DNA of 64,000 bases from an uncultured Hyphomonadaceae bacterium (GCA_938084575.1 CALKFG010000002.1:186001-250000); one strand, 5' to 3'; shown: positions 43,650 through 53,112, counted from the first letter of the stretch. Numbers and translations are program-made. The notes: a model not told the origin generated them from the letters alone.

Positions 43650-44558
43650 ATGTCCAGCCAAACGCCCGCACAAATCATTCACCCTCAGACCAAGAACCTC
43701 GGCGAGGGGTTTCTAATCAGACGCCTTTTACCCGCCGCAGCCAGAAGAACGGTCGGACCCTTCATCTTTTTCGACCATTTTGGACCCGTCTATCACAAAC
43801 CTGGGCAGGGGCTCGATGTTCGACCTCATCCTCACATTGGGCTGTCGACAGTAACCTACTTGTTTGAAGGCGCTCTTAGACATCAGGATATGCTTGGAAA
43901 TGATCTTGTTATTCGTCCCGGCGCGGTGAACTGGATGACGGCGGGGCGCGGGATCTGCCACTCCGAACGTACGCCCCCGGATGAACGCCGGACAGGGCAA
44001 ACCCTTCACGGCATCCAGACCTGGGTCGCCCTGCCCCGAGCAGAAGCGGAGGCAGACCCTGATTTTAAACATCATCCCGCCCAAACCTTGCCGGACTTTT
44101 CGCTTGGCGGCGCCAGGATGCACCTCCTCGCCGGCAAAGGTTTCGGGCGCACTTCGCCAGTCTCCTTCCCATGGCAGATCTGGTATCTGGCAGGCACCGC
44201 CCAACAAGATGCACGATTTGTAATCCCAGGCACGGAGGCCAAGGAGCGCTGCATTTATATGGCAACAGGTCAGGCGGATATTCAGGGAACACGTCTGGCG
44301 CAGAACGACATGGCTATTTTCACCCCAGGAGCGGACATCAAACTGCATTTGCAAAAGGGATCACGATTCATGCTGGCGGGCGGTGACCCAATTGATGGGA
44401 CCCGAAAACTTGATTGGAATTTCGTGGCGGAAACGCCGGAGCGACTCGTCCGGGCCCGCGCTGACTGGCAGGCATCCATAGATCAAAACTGGCGGAACGC
44501 CCCGTTCAGCCTACCGCCTGGCGAAACCGAGTTTATTCCGCTGCCCGATAAAGCGTGA
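43650..44558 (+). CDS. Pirin family protein
   Basis: A bicupin metal-binding protein of 302 aa. The N-terminal cupin holds the metal ligands in RPHPHIGLSTVTYLFEGAL and GRGICHSER (three His and a Glu), with the pirin block FFDHFGPVYH. Bacterial pirins have quercetinase or regulatory roles; substrate not predictable here. It lies between the UDG gene and an M28 peptidase. Confidence 0.88.
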   Translation: MSSQTPAQIIHPQTKNLGEGFLIRRLLPAAARRTVGPFIFFDHFGPVYHKPGQGLDVRPHPHIGLSTVTYLFEGALRHQDMLGNDLVIRPGAVNWMTAGRGICHSERTPPDERRTGQTLHGIQTWVALPRAEAEADPDFKHHPAQTLPDFSLGGARMHLLAGKGFGRTSPVSFPWQIWYLAGTAQQDARFVIPGTEAKERCIYMATGQADIQGTRLAQNDMAIFTPGADIKLHLQKGSRFMLAGGDPIDGTRKLDWNFVAETPERLVRARADWQASIDQNWRNAPFSLPPGETEFIPLPDKA

Positions 44559-44636
44559 CAGGGATCTGACAGAGCTTTGGTTGTAGTGCTTCTGGTCCTG
44601 TGCCAGATGCTAGAATGGCAATTGATGGAGTTCCTT

Positions 44637-46391
44637 ATGCGCAACTATCTGGGGTTACTTTCGGCATGCGCCTTTGTCGTCGCCTGTTCCAGCGAAACAG
44701 GCCCCACGCCGCCCGGTCCCGCAAGTGCCGAGGACCCGGCGCGGGCAACAGAGCTCCTGATGCCGCTGCCCGCCAACACTGTGCCGGGTCTGGAGGAAAC
44801 TGATCTGAGATCCCGGATCCGCCTTCTGGCAGATGACGCCTTTGAGGGACGCGGGCCAGGCACAGAAATTGGCGAGCAAACCGCCGACTGGATTGCCGCT
44901 GAGTTGGCGAGAACCGGAGTGAGCCCGGCCGGCGAAAATGGCGGCTGGTTCCAGACAGTCTCGATGACCGAACAGACGCTGGATACGGCTGCATCTGAAT
45001 TTGTCATATCCGATCTTACAGCCGGAACCCAAACACGCCTCGAGCTTGGGACAGACCTCGTGATGTGGACAAAACATCAAGACCAAACGGACCTGTCCCT
45101 GACCGGATCAGATCTGGTCTTTGTCGGGTATGGCATTGTCGCGCCCGAATATGGATGGAATGATTATTCCGGGATCGACGTTGCCGGAAAAACAGTGATT
45201 ATTCTGGTCAACGACCCGGGATATGCGCGCGGGGACGCCCTCTTCAAAGGCCAAGCTATGACCTATTACGGTCGGTGGACTTACAAATATGAAGAAGCGA
45301 CCCGACAAGGCGCTGCGGGCGCTCTGATCATTCATGAGACGGCTCCTGCGGCCTATGGCTGGAACGTGGTCGAGAACTCATGGAGCGGCGCACAGGCGTC
45401 CTTGGTGCTGGAAGACCAGGGTCAGGAACGACCGATTGTTGAGGGCTGGCTGAGCAATAGCAGCGCACGCGCCCTCATGGCGTCCGCCGGTCTTGATCTG
45501 GAGCAATTAAAGCGCGCCGCGACACGAGCCGACTTTGAGCCCGTTCCCCTGCCGGGACTTACGGCATCGGCAAGGCTGGTTCAGGATATCCGGATCAAGA
45601 CGTCCAGAAATGTGCTTGGCATGCTGGAAGGGCAGGAACGACCGGAAGAACACATTCTGGTCACTGCGCACTGGGATCATCTGGGTAAAAAATCAGCCCA
45701 ACGAACGGGCGGCAAGACGGAAGACTTCTATCGCGACCAGATTTATAATGGCGCGATCGACAATGCGACGGGAACAGCGGCCATGCTCGAGATCGCGGAG
45801 GCTCTCGCAGCCACGCCGCTCGACCGAAGTGTCATTTTCCTGTCCCCAACCCTGGAGGAATCCGGTCTGCTAGGCTCTGCTTACTATGCTGAACACCCCA
45901 GCGTCCCGTTGTCCAGCATCGTTGCTGGTCTGAATATTGACGGTCTTATCCCGCTGGGCCCGACGCATGATATGGTCGTGGTTGGATATGGAAGTTCGGA
46001 AGTTGAGGATATTCTCGCCGATTTCCTCGAAAGTCAGGGGCGAAGAGTCATTCCGGACCAAAAACCCGAAGCCGGTTACTTTTACCGCTCAGACCATATC
46101 TCTCTGGCCAAAAAGGGCGTTCCGATGCTGTACCCGGACAATGGGGTCGACAAGCGTGAGGGTGGCATCGCCGCAGGCGATGCAGCGACGTCTGCCTACC
46201 GCGCCCAAGCCTATCATAAACCCATGGACGAATATGATGAGAATTGGGATCTTCGGGGTATGGCCGAGGATATCGTTGCAATGCATGCCGTTATTGAGAC
46301 TCTTGCGATGATGGAGGACTGGCCAACCTGGTATGCGGGCAACGAGTTCGAGGCAATCCGGGCGGCCTCTCTTGAGGCAGCAGGACGCTAG
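44637..46391 (+). CDS. M28 family metallopeptidase, lipoprotein
   Basis: A zinc aminopeptidase-type enzyme of 584 aa, anchored as a lipoprotein: lipobox-like VVAC around residue 17. GGAG lies 6 bases before the ATG 44637. A PA-like insertion (VFVGYGIVAPEYGWNDYSG, KTVIILVNDPG) precedes the peptidase core. The metal and catalytic residues are in HWDHLG, YNGAIDNATGTAAMLE, PTLEESGLLGS, NIDGLIP and KPMDEYDENWD. It probably trims peptides in the periplasm or outer leaflet. It is followed after 3 bases by rlmJ. Confidence 0.9.
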   Translation: MRNYLGLLSACAFVVACSSETGPTPPGPASAEDPARATELLMPLPANTVPGLEETDLRSRIRLLADDAFEGRGPGTEIGEQTADWIAAELARTGVSPAGENGGWFQTVSMTEQTLDTAASEFVISDLTAGTQTRLELGTDLVMWTKHQDQTDLSLTGSDLVFVGYGIVAPEYGWNDYSGIDVAGKTVIILVNDPGYARGDALFKGQAMTYYGRWTYKYEEATRQGAAGALIIHETAPAAYGWNVVENSWSGAQASLVLEDQGQERPIVEGWLSNSSARALMASAGLDLEQLKRAATRADFEPVPLPGLTASARLVQDIRIKTSRNVLGMLEGQERPEEHILVTAHWDHLGKKSAQRTGGKTEDFYRDQIYNGAIDNATGTAAMLEIAEALAATPLDRSVIFLSPTLEESGLLGSAYYAEHPSVPLSSIVAGLNIDGLIPLGPTHDMVVVGYGSSEVEDILADFLESQGRRVIPDQKPEAGYFYRSDHISLAKKGVPMLYPDNGVDKREGGIAAGDAATSAYRAQAYHKPMDEYDENWDLRGMAEDIVAMHAVIETLAMMEDWPTWYAGNEFEAIRAASLEAAGR

Positions 46392-46394
46392 ATC

Positions 46395-47183
46395 ATGCTG
46401 TCCTATCAGCATGCCTATCATGCGGGAAACCGAGCCGATCTGCTCAAGCATGCCATTCTTCATGCCGTCCTCAGCTATGAGGCGCGCGACGAATCTCCCC
46501 TGCTTTATGTCGAGACCCATGCAGCGAGAGGCCGCTATGATCTCACCGGCGACCATGCGCTGAAAACCGGTGAAGCCCAAGAGGGTGTTCTGGCACTTCC
46601 GGCCCCCGCCGACGCGCCAAAGGCGCTTCGCCGCTGGATAGAGGCGATCCAGCCCGACCTTCCTCACACCTATCCTGGCTCACCAGCCTTGGCCGTCACC
46701 CTTCTCGGCGCGAAGAGTCGTTTTGTGTTTTTTGAGCGGCACAAGCAGGAATATGCGGCCCTGAAGACCGCAATACCTGAGACGGACCGGATCCAGATCC
46801 TGCAACAAGACGGCTATCGCGGCGCCCTGCGCCTGCAGCCACGCAGCCGGGAACGGATGTTTATCTTTCTCGATCCCAGCTACGAGACGATGGCGGATAT
46901 GGAAAAGCTGGCCGAGTGGGTGCCCCGGGCCCTGCGCAAATGGCCCCAGGCGCGGCTCCTCATTTGGCTGCCCCTGTTCGCAGATGGAAGAGAGGAGGAA
47001 TTTGGCGCCTTCCTCGGAAGTCTGGATCGTGGGTTCATTGCGGGAAGCCGCTGGCCCAGAGGTGAGCTGGATCCGGGCGCGCTGGAGGGATCAGCCATGA
47101 TTGGTCTGCGCATCGGAGGTGCCGCGGCGCGCCAGGCCTTCACAATTGCCGCTCAGGTCGACGCATATTGGGCGGCTCAATAA
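46395..47183 (+). CDS. rlmJ: 23S rRNA (adenine(2030)-N6)-methyltransferase RlmJ
   Basis: SAM-dependent methylation of A2030 in 23S rRNA. At 262 aa it has the characteristic MLSYQHAYHAGNRADLLKH N-terminus, YVETHAARGRYDL, and the catalytic DPSYE (here FLDPSYETM). It follows the peptidase gene by 3 bases and converges with the histidine kinase gene (3-bp gap). GC content rises within its second half. Confidence 0.93.
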   Translation: MLSYQHAYHAGNRADLLKHAILHAVLSYEARDESPLLYVETHAARGRYDLTGDHALKTGEAQEGVLALPAPADAPKALRRWIEAIQPDLPHTYPGSPALAVTLLGAKSRFVFFERHKQEYAALKTAIPETDRIQILQQDGYRGALRLQPRSRERMFIFLDPSYETMADMEKLAEWVPRALRKWPQARLLIWLPLFADGREEEFGAFLGSLDRGFIAGSRWPRGELDPGALEGSAMIGLRIGGAAARQAFTIAAQVDAYWAAQ

Positions 47184-47186
47184 CCC

Positions 47187-48899
47187 TCAGGCTGCGGCTT
47201 CATCTGCCGACGGTCCGGACAAAACCTTGGGAGCAGACGGGGCAAGACAGGCGGTTTTTGGCAAAATAAAGGTCGCCGTTGTGCCCACCCCTATACGGCT
47301 TTTCAGAACAACGTCACCATTGTGCAGTCGGGCAAGATGCCGACACAGGGTGAGCCCAAGACCCGTCCCGCCCTCGGCCTCGTCCTTGTCAACGCCGATC
47401 TGGTAGAAGGCCTCAAAAACATTTTCCAGTTCCGCTTCGGGAATGCCCGGACCAAAATCCCGGATGGTGATGAAGGGATGGCCATCGCGGCTTCTGGCCG
47501 CCCGCACCACAATCCGGGGATCGTCGCCACGAAAGCGAATGGCATTGCTGACAAGGTTCATAATGACGCGACTGCAAATAGATTCGTCGACCCGGAGATT
47601 GGCAAGATCCGGGGCGATCTGAATATCGAAATCCCGCGTGTCCTTGAGATGAGCGAAACTGGCCGCGAGCCGGGTTGTTCGGTCAAGCAGATCGGCAACA
47701 TTGACGGGCGCGGGGTCGAGCAGAAACTTATCCAGGCCAAGCTTGGAATAATCAATGATATCATCAATCAAGTTGAGAAGATGTGCGCTACTTTGCTTGA
47801 TGCTGTCAGAATACTCAGCCACCTCGCTCCAGCTGAGTTCAATGCGTGAGTCACTCGCCATCAGGCGTGAAAAGCCAAGAATGATATTCAGGGGCGAGCG
47901 CAGCTCATGGCTCATCGTCGACAAGAACCGGCTCTTTGCTGCATCAGCCTCCTCAGCCTCCTTGCGCGCTTCGACCAGTTCACGTTCCCGCATTTTCAGG
48001 TCGGTAATATCGGTATGCACAAGAACATAGCCCTGATCCGGCGCGGGATGACGCGACTGCAAAAGCCAGCGACCGTCCTGCTTGATCGTCGCTGACCCGA
48101 AGATGGTTTCACCCGACATGGGTTGACGCACCGTGTCGCCGACCAGTTGCATATGTTTTGAATTCGCGAGAATGCGTTGATTGTCTTTGTCGAAAAAAGC
48201 GAAAGCGTCCCGGGTCGATTCAATTGCATCATGCATTTGCTGACGCGCCGTATCGGCTTCAACTTCGCGTCGGATCATTTCCCGGACATGATGGGCATTG
48301 CGGGTGGCGCCAATCACAACAGCGAAGATCAAGGCCGATGTCAGGACGCTGACAGGCGCCGCATAGGGCGATACGCTGAGCGCATTGGCCACCACCAGTG
48401 GCGGGATAGCTCCGAACAGAAAGCGGACAGATATCCGGCAGACTGGTCCAAGTATGGCGACGGTTCCTGCACTCATGCCGGCAATAACGAAATTCAGGAA
48501 CAGATTGGACAAATGGCTGGGGTCATTAAAGATAAAGGGCAGAACGCCCCAAACCGCGCCCAGTAATATGGCGCTGCGCTCTGCTTTTTTCAGCAAACGT
48601 CCTGACACCGTTTCCGGAACAGATCCCCGGTTGAGGCGGCGCCCGGCGGCCATCTGGATCGCGCAAAAGACACAGACCAGCGCATACCATGACAGGATGC
48701 GCCACAGATCGACCAGCGCATAATAAGACACGGCCACGGCGGTGGCATTGGCAAAATTGACCAGCGCCATGGGCGTAATCAGGCGCACAAATTGCGACTG
48801 CATTTCCCGCAGCATTCTCGCATCCACAACGGTGCGGGCCGGCTTCAAGGGCAGAACCAGGTCACGGAGGCTTTCAAGAGTGGAAAATTTCGCCGTCAT
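47187..48899 (-). CDS. Membrane sensor histidine kinase, orphan
   Basis: A ~570-aa kinase with several transmembrane helices in the first ~200 residues, a PAS-like domain (~220-305, DAFAFFDKDNQRILANS), a coiled-coil stretch, then the H-box FLSTMSHELRSPLN (His near 332), N-box MNLVSNAIRF, and ATP-binding glycines DFGPGIP and GGTGLGLTL. No response regulator gene lies beside it. The ATG at 48899 is used; a TTG one codon earlier is possible. The signal it senses is not predictable. Confidence 0.9.
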   Translation of the reverse strand: MTAKFSTLESLRDLVLPLKPARTVVDARMLREMQSQFVRLITPMALVNFANATAVAVSYYALVDLWRILSWYALVCVFCAIQMAAGRRLNRGSVPETVSGRLLKKAERSAILLGAVWGVLPFIFNDPSHLSNLFLNFVIAGMSAGTVAILGPVCRISVRFLFGAIPPLVVANALSVSPYAAPVSVLTSALIFAVVIGATRNAHHVREMIRREVEADTARQQMHDAIESTRDAFAFFDKDNQRILANSKHMQLVGDTVRQPMSGETIFGSATIKQDGRWLLQSRHPAPDQGYVLVHTDITDLKMRERELVEARKEAEEADAAKSRFLSTMSHELRSPLNIILGFSRLMASDSRIELSWSEVAEYSDSIKQSSAHLLNLIDDIIDYSKLGLDKFLLDPAPVNVADLLDRTTRLAASFAHLKDTRDFDIQIAPDLANLRVDESICSRVIMNLVSNAIRFRGDDPRIVVRAARSRDGHPFITIRDFGPGIPEAELENVFEAFYQIGVDKDEAEGGTGLGLTLCRHLARLHNGDVVLKSRIGVGTTATFILPKTACLAPSAPKVLSGPSADEAAA

Positions 48900-49029
48900 C
48901 AAACAGCGTTAACACGAATCAGTTAACTGCAGGGGAAGCAGAAAACCCACACTTTTTCGGTCGCGGAAACCAAGTGTTAAGACTTAGGGCACTTGGGTTG
49001 GGGGGTGACAAGGGGCGGTCCAGGCAGAC

Positions 49030-50310
49030 ATGACCAAGACCAGAATCGGAATTGTTGGAGGCGGCGCAGCCGGCCTCAGCCTGGCGAAATTTCTGTCCGC
49101 CGACCCCGGCCTGCTGGTGACCGTCTTCGAGGCAAGCCCGGAACCGGGAGGGAAATCCCATACACTTGAAAAGGGTGGGACGCGGGTCGAGATGGGCACC
49201 TGCTATACCACCACCGGGCACAAGACTGTCATCAAGTGGATGCGCGAGCTCGGCATCGGATTAAGGCCGGTTCAGCAGATCAAATTTGACGGGGCGAAGT
49301 TCGAAGATTTCGTCAAGGCCGGCGCCGGGTCACCGACCAGTGTCCAGATAATATCCTACCTTCTCCGGCGCCGTGCCGTCCTGCGCGGGCTTGCGGCAAC
49401 CCCGCCCGCAGCCTGGGCGGTGGATGAAGCCGCCATGCCGATTGCACAATGGCTGGACAAATACAGGCTGCCCAAGATCTACCGCCTGTTTCTGCGTGGC
49501 TTCACCAATATGGGCTATGGCTTCCTCGACACCTCACCGACGCTTCACGTCCTGCGCTGGATGGACTGGGACCTGATCTGGTCCGGTCTGCGGAAAAAGC
49601 TCGAAATGCCACGGCAGGGCTGGAGTGAGTTCTGGCGCCGTCTTGCCGCCGACCTTGATGTGCACTTCAACATGCCCGTCAGCGCGATCGACCGACGCGA
49701 CGGCGAGGCCGTCATCACCATGGCCGATCAGTCTCGGCATGTCTTTGACCACATTGTCTGCGCCATTCCGGTCGATGACTTCAACCGCCTGACCAAGCCG
49801 ACCCAGAACGAGGCCGACGTGGCCGAGGCGATTTGCTGGAACAGTTACACCACGACGCTGTTCGCAACCGATGCGTGGTTTACCGACCATCATATCCAAA
49901 GCTTCAGCCAGGCGCTGATACCTGGCGCGCCCCTCGGAAAGGTCTTGTCGGCGCGGTATGACGGCCATGCCCCGGACCTCGGCGGCCACATCTACCTGTC
50001 TGGGCAGTTTTCCGGAGATTACACACCCGATGAAATGAAGGAATTGCTGCAAAAAGACATGCAGGACCGGGGCGTGACTGTGACGAATATCATTTACCAA
50101 AAGGCCTGGAAGTACCATGCAGAGTATCGCCCCGAGGCAATCCGGTCCGGCCTGCTGCCGCGACTTGAAGCCATGCAGGGTCAAAACCAGACCTGGTATA
50201 CAGGGGCCACATTTTCACATGAATCCATCAACCACATCGTGAATTTCAATGAAAAGCTGGCAGCCCGTATGCTGCAGGACCTGCCCCAACCGCACCCCGT
50301 CCCGGCATGA
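49030..50310 (+). CDS. NAD(P)/FAD-dependent oxidoreductase
   Basis: A 426-aa flavoprotein of the amine-oxidase-like superfamily: dinucleotide motif RIGIVGGGAAGLSLA, VFEASPEPGGKSHT, and the C-terminal FAD region WYTGATFSHESINHIVNF. It resembles fatty-acid-modifying flavoenzymes of this superfamily more than amino-acid oxidases, but the substrate is unknown. The downstream thioesterase gene overlaps by 4 bases (ATGA), pointing to an acyl substrate. Confidence 0.8.
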   Translation: MTKTRIGIVGGGAAGLSLAKFLSADPGLLVTVFEASPEPGGKSHTLEKGGTRVEMGTCYTTTGHKTVIKWMRELGIGLRPVQQIKFDGAKFEDFVKAGAGSPTSVQIISYLLRRRAVLRGLAATPPAAWAVDEAAMPIAQWLDKYRLPKIYRLFLRGFTNMGYGFLDTSPTLHVLRWMDWDLIWSGLRKKLEMPRQGWSEFWRRLAADLDVHFNMPVSAIDRRDGEAVITMADQSRHVFDHIVCAIPVDDFNRLTKPTQNEADVAEAICWNSYTTTLFATDAWFTDHHIQSFSQALIPGAPLGKVLSARYDGHAPDLGGHIYLSGQFSGDYTPDEMKELLQKDMQDRGVTVTNIIYQKAWKYHAEYRPEAIRSGLLPRLEAMQGQNQTWYTGATFSHESINHIVNFNEKLAARMLQDLPQPHPVPA

Positions 50311-50861
50311 ATCTGTTTTTCCGCCTGCTGCTGGTTTTCATTCGGGCCCGTCTGTCTGGCCAGCGCATCGGCATGCTCGATCCGACCCGGCTGAAGTTTC
50401 GCGTCTGGCTGACGGATCAGGACATGTTCGCCCATATGACCAACAGCCGCTACATGTCCTTCGGCGACCTCGGCACGATCAACTATATCCTGCGGTCCGG
50501 CTTCTGGCCCGTGCTGCGCAAAAGGGGCTGGTTTCCGGTCATCTGCGCGCAATATGTGATTATCACCCGGATGCTGAGCACGCCTCAGGCATTCGAGCTC
50601 GTCACCCGGGTCGTCGGCTGGGACGACACCTATGTCGCCATCGAACACCAATATCGCCGTGGCGATACCGTTCATGCGCGGATGCGTGTCGTGGCCAGAT
50701 TCGCCAGCCAGAAGCGCAAACGGGTGCTTACCGGAGATGTCATGCAGGCCATGGGCGTCACCGATCAGAGCCCGGCTCTGCCGGACTATTTCGCGGACAT
50801 GATCTCTGAAGTGCGGGATCGCCGAACCGAGACACGCCAGTCCGAGCCGGCCACAGGCTAA
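50307..50861 (+). CDS. Acyl-CoA thioesterase family protein (hotdog, THEM6-like)
   Basis: A 184-aa protein with an N-terminal hydrophobic stretch (LFFRLLLVFI) and a hotdog thioesterase pattern: RVWLTDQDMFAHMTNSRY, FGDLGTINYIL and an Asp/His-type start region. 4-Hydroxybenzoyl-CoA thioesterase-like proteins of this type hydrolyse acyl-CoA. Its ATG overlaps the flavoenzyme stop, suggesting that both work on the same acyl compound. Confidence 0.82.
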   Translation: MNLFFRLLLVFIRARLSGQRIGMLDPTRLKFRVWLTDQDMFAHMTNSRYMSFGDLGTINYILRSGFWPVLRKRGWFPVICAQYVIITRMLSTPQAFELVTRVVGWDDTYVAIEHQYRRGDTVHARMRVVARFASQKRKRVLTGDVMQAMGVTDQSPALPDYFADMISEVRDRRTETRQSEPATG

Positions 50862-50919
50862 CGCAACCGCAGCATAATTTCATATTGCAATTCCGCGCCG
50901 AACGCGGCATCGATAACTT

Positions 50920-51177
50920 ATGGTTGAGACTACTGATTTTTCTACCCTAGGTATTTATAGCAGAGATATGCACTTCAATCTGGAAGTGCTGCACCGGGCC
51001 GTCGGCGTACTGAAAGAGTTTGGCGCAGGCCCCGGAACCGCCGCCGGCAACTCCTATATCGACAAGGAATTCTGGATCGCCCTCGACGAGTGCCACAGCG
51101 CCGTCGAGAATCTGCGCCATCTGATGCGCAGCCAGAACGATCTGATCCGGCAACTCGTCGACCAGAACACCGGCTAG
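50920..51177 (+). CDS. Small hypothetical protein
   Basis: An 85-aa helical, soluble protein that I do not recognise. It starts MVETTDFSTLGIYSRDMHF; an in-frame ATG at 50968 would shorten it by 16 residues. The central part (EFWIALDECHSAVENLRHLMRS) looks like an amphipathic helix and the C-terminus DLIRQLVDQNTG is similar. It sits 58 bases after the thioesterase gene and may be co-transcribed. Function unknown. Confidence 0.55.
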   Translation: MVETTDFSTLGIYSRDMHFNLEVLHRAVGVLKEFGAGPGTAAGNSYIDKEFWIALDECHSAVENLRHLMRSQNDLIRQLVDQNTG

Positions 51178-51375
51178 CGGACGAAGACCGTCTCTGCCGG
51201 CGCCGGTTTCACGACCCGGGCTGATATGCTGCTGGCCCCGCCTGACTCCTGCCTGCGTCTCAACCCGGCAGCGCCGCACGTCCTGCCGCACAGCGGGTTC
51301 AGGCGGTCTCGGCCGCCAAAACTTCCTCCCTTCGCTGCTGCAGCCCGGCCATATGGCGCAAGGACCAAACGAAAA

Positions 51376-51399
51376 GACCCGCCAGTATCCCGGCGGGTC
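51376..51399 (-). terminator. Rho-independent terminator of the secreted 276-aa protein gene
   Basis: On the minus strand a perfect 8-bp stem (GACCCGCC/GGCGGGTC) with an 8-base loop is followed immediately by TTTT. It lies ~30 bases beyond the stop codon at 51431, in the right place and direction. On the plus strand no T-run follows, so it is unidirectional. Confidence 0.75.
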
Positions 51400-51430
51400 C
51401 GTCACCATGAGAAACAGCGTCTCTGCCCGC

Positions 51431-52261
51431 TCAGCTTTCGCTCAGATGCAGAACACGTCCGTCACTGAAAGCCTGCTGGGTACATGTGAACACACGATCA
51501 AAAGCAGCCGCCACATCGGCCCCCGTCTCCCGGAATGCAGCCTGTCCAGCAGCGGCGGTTTCCGCCGTCTGGTGTCTGTTCAGCCAAAGAAAGTTGTACC
51601 GATCGGTCTCAAAGTCCGGGATCTCAATGGTGAAATCATATCCGCCATCCTGCTCCAGACCTGCCAGCCAGGGCAGGTAGGCAGCTTCTATGACGGTGGA
51701 AAGATCTGCAAACCCCATATCCTCATTGAAGGTACAGAAAGACGCAACGGCCATATGCGGCACCTGGTCCGGGTTGGCGGACACGATCACGGCCGACTTC
51801 GGCAGCTCCAGGGGCTGGAACTGATAGAACCCAAACAGGCCCCCGCCCGGCGCGTCCTTGACCCTAAAGACCATCTCCGGATGCGCCGCCTGAAGCTTGT
51901 CGGCGACACCGGCAGACTCATATTCCTGCCAGGCATTCATGCGCGCAGCCTTGCTTGAATAGTGGTTGCGCATCAACAGGTCGTAATTCTCGTTCTGGTC
52001 CTTCGGTGTGTAGCTGAAAGAACTCTTCGACTCGTTCATCGCGCTTAATTCAGCGGCCCAGGTGCCCGCAAAGTCCGAGAATCCCTCAGGGGAATAATTT
52101 TCGCCCTGATTGAGCCAGACATATTCAACATAACCGACATATGTTTCCAGACTTTCCGGGTCCATCGCGGTCTCGGCATGGTGATCGGCGCCGGCCGTCA
52201 TGGCGAACCCCATAGTAGCCGTGAGGATACCGGCGCTCAAAATAAGTGACTTGACCTGCAT
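51431..52261 (-). CDS. Secreted hypothetical protein
   Basis: A 276-aa protein with a clear signal peptide (hydrophobic segment residues ~5-20, cleavage near AGADHH). The mature chain is acidic, with two Cys (ASFCTF and FTCTQQ) that may form a disulfide, and motifs YVEYVWLNQGENYS and GLFGFYQFQPLELP. I do not recognise the family. The GGGAG stands 10 bases ahead of the ATG. A terminator hairpin lies just after the stop, so it is probably monocistronic. Periplasmic or secreted function unknown. Confidence 0.7.
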   Translation of the reverse strand: MQVKSLILSAGILTATMGFAMTAGADHHAETAMDPESLETYVGYVEYVWLNQGENYSPEGFSDFAGTWAAELSAMNESKSSFSYTPKDQNENYDLLMRNHYSSKAARMNAWQEYESAGVADKLQAAHPEMVFRVKDAPGGGLFGFYQFQPLELPKSAVIVSANPDQVPHMAVASFCTFNEDMGFADLSTVIEAAYLPWLAGLEQDGGYDFTIEIPDFETDRYNFLWLNRHQTAETAAAGQAAFRETGADVAAAFDRVFTCTQQAFSDGRVLHLSES

Positions 52262-52414
52262 GATAGATTATCTCCCGTTTGGATGCGGTCCGTGTCACGA
52301 GACCGGCGTGAACGCAACGCTCTCTATGCTCGAAGGACGCCGCGATGCCCGGAATTTAACTCGTCCGTCAGGATGGATCGCCTTATATGGGATCCGCTCC
52401 CAGGGAGATCCGCT

Positions 52415-52783
52415 TCACGTGGTGTCAGGCGGGGCGACACAGGCCTCAACCGCCGCATGAATGGCCAGCAAATGACCTTTCTCAGCCTTTACGAGGGACC
52501 CAATGTCGTCGAGATCTAACAAGCGGGCAATGTCGCTCACGATGTCCTGCTTGAATCTGATATGGGTTCCGTTTTTGGTCAGCTCACGGCGCCGGGTGTA
52601 GGCCAGCCCCATATCACGAACCTTGGCAGACAGTTGGCGGGCCGTGATACCCTGCTTCGTAAATATGACCCGGCTGGCAAGGTCACGGCAGATAAAATAG
52701 TTCAGAGGCCCCTCAGCCGCCCGATCACGCAAGATTTGCAACATTTCCGAAGAGTATCGAGCTTTCCGACCCGGATTCCTCAT
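52415..52783 (-). CDS. Hypothetical protein, possible DNA-binding
   Basis: A ~122-aa basic protein that I do not recognise. It contains ITARQLSAKVRDMGLAYTRR, which has the look of a helix-turn-helix recognition region, and a helical C-terminal part. The ATG at 52783 has no good ribosome site, and the frame is open to 52879 (TTG), so the start is uncertain. Base composition just upstream is AT-rich compared with the neighbours. It lies between the secreted protein and tRNA-Val. It could be a remnant of a mobile element or an accessory regulator; unproven. Confidence 0.45.
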   Translation of the reverse strand: MRNPGRKARYSSEMLQILRDRAAEGPLNYFICRDLASRVIFTKQGITARQLSAKVRDMGLAYTRRRELTKNGTHIRFKQDIVSDIARLLDLDDIGSLVKAEKGHLLAIHAAVEACVAPPDTT

Positions 52784-53112
52784 AACGACCAACACACCCG
52801 CTGACAGCTTCAAAAGGAGAACGGCCGTGAAAAGCGCACCCCTTCTATTTTTATTTCCAACAGAACGATGGGAACACAAGAATCAAATTTGATCTCTAAG
52901 TAAGAATCCTCTTTTTTGCGCTTCAAGGACGGTGAGCACTCAATCAAGTTGATTTTTTAGCACGTGATTTCTATTCTGAGTTGTTTTCCGCGATGTCTTC
53001 GCTGCGAGGGAAACGAGATTTTACAAAACCCGAATTGTAATCCAGAAGCGAAGTCCAGGGGTCTGCGCAGCCTGTGGCGCACCGATGTTGCCCGTCGCAT
53101 GGGCGACAGACA
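52784..53112. other. AT-richer stretch next to tRNA-Val without a recognised gene
   Basis: About 330 bases, A+T-rich over 52,850-53,050 compared with flanking DNA. No gene, transposase remnant or direct repeat of the tRNA 3' end was found by eye. It lies on the 3' side of tRNA-Val, where integrated elements commonly insert, but no attachment repeat supports that here. Confidence 0.35.
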
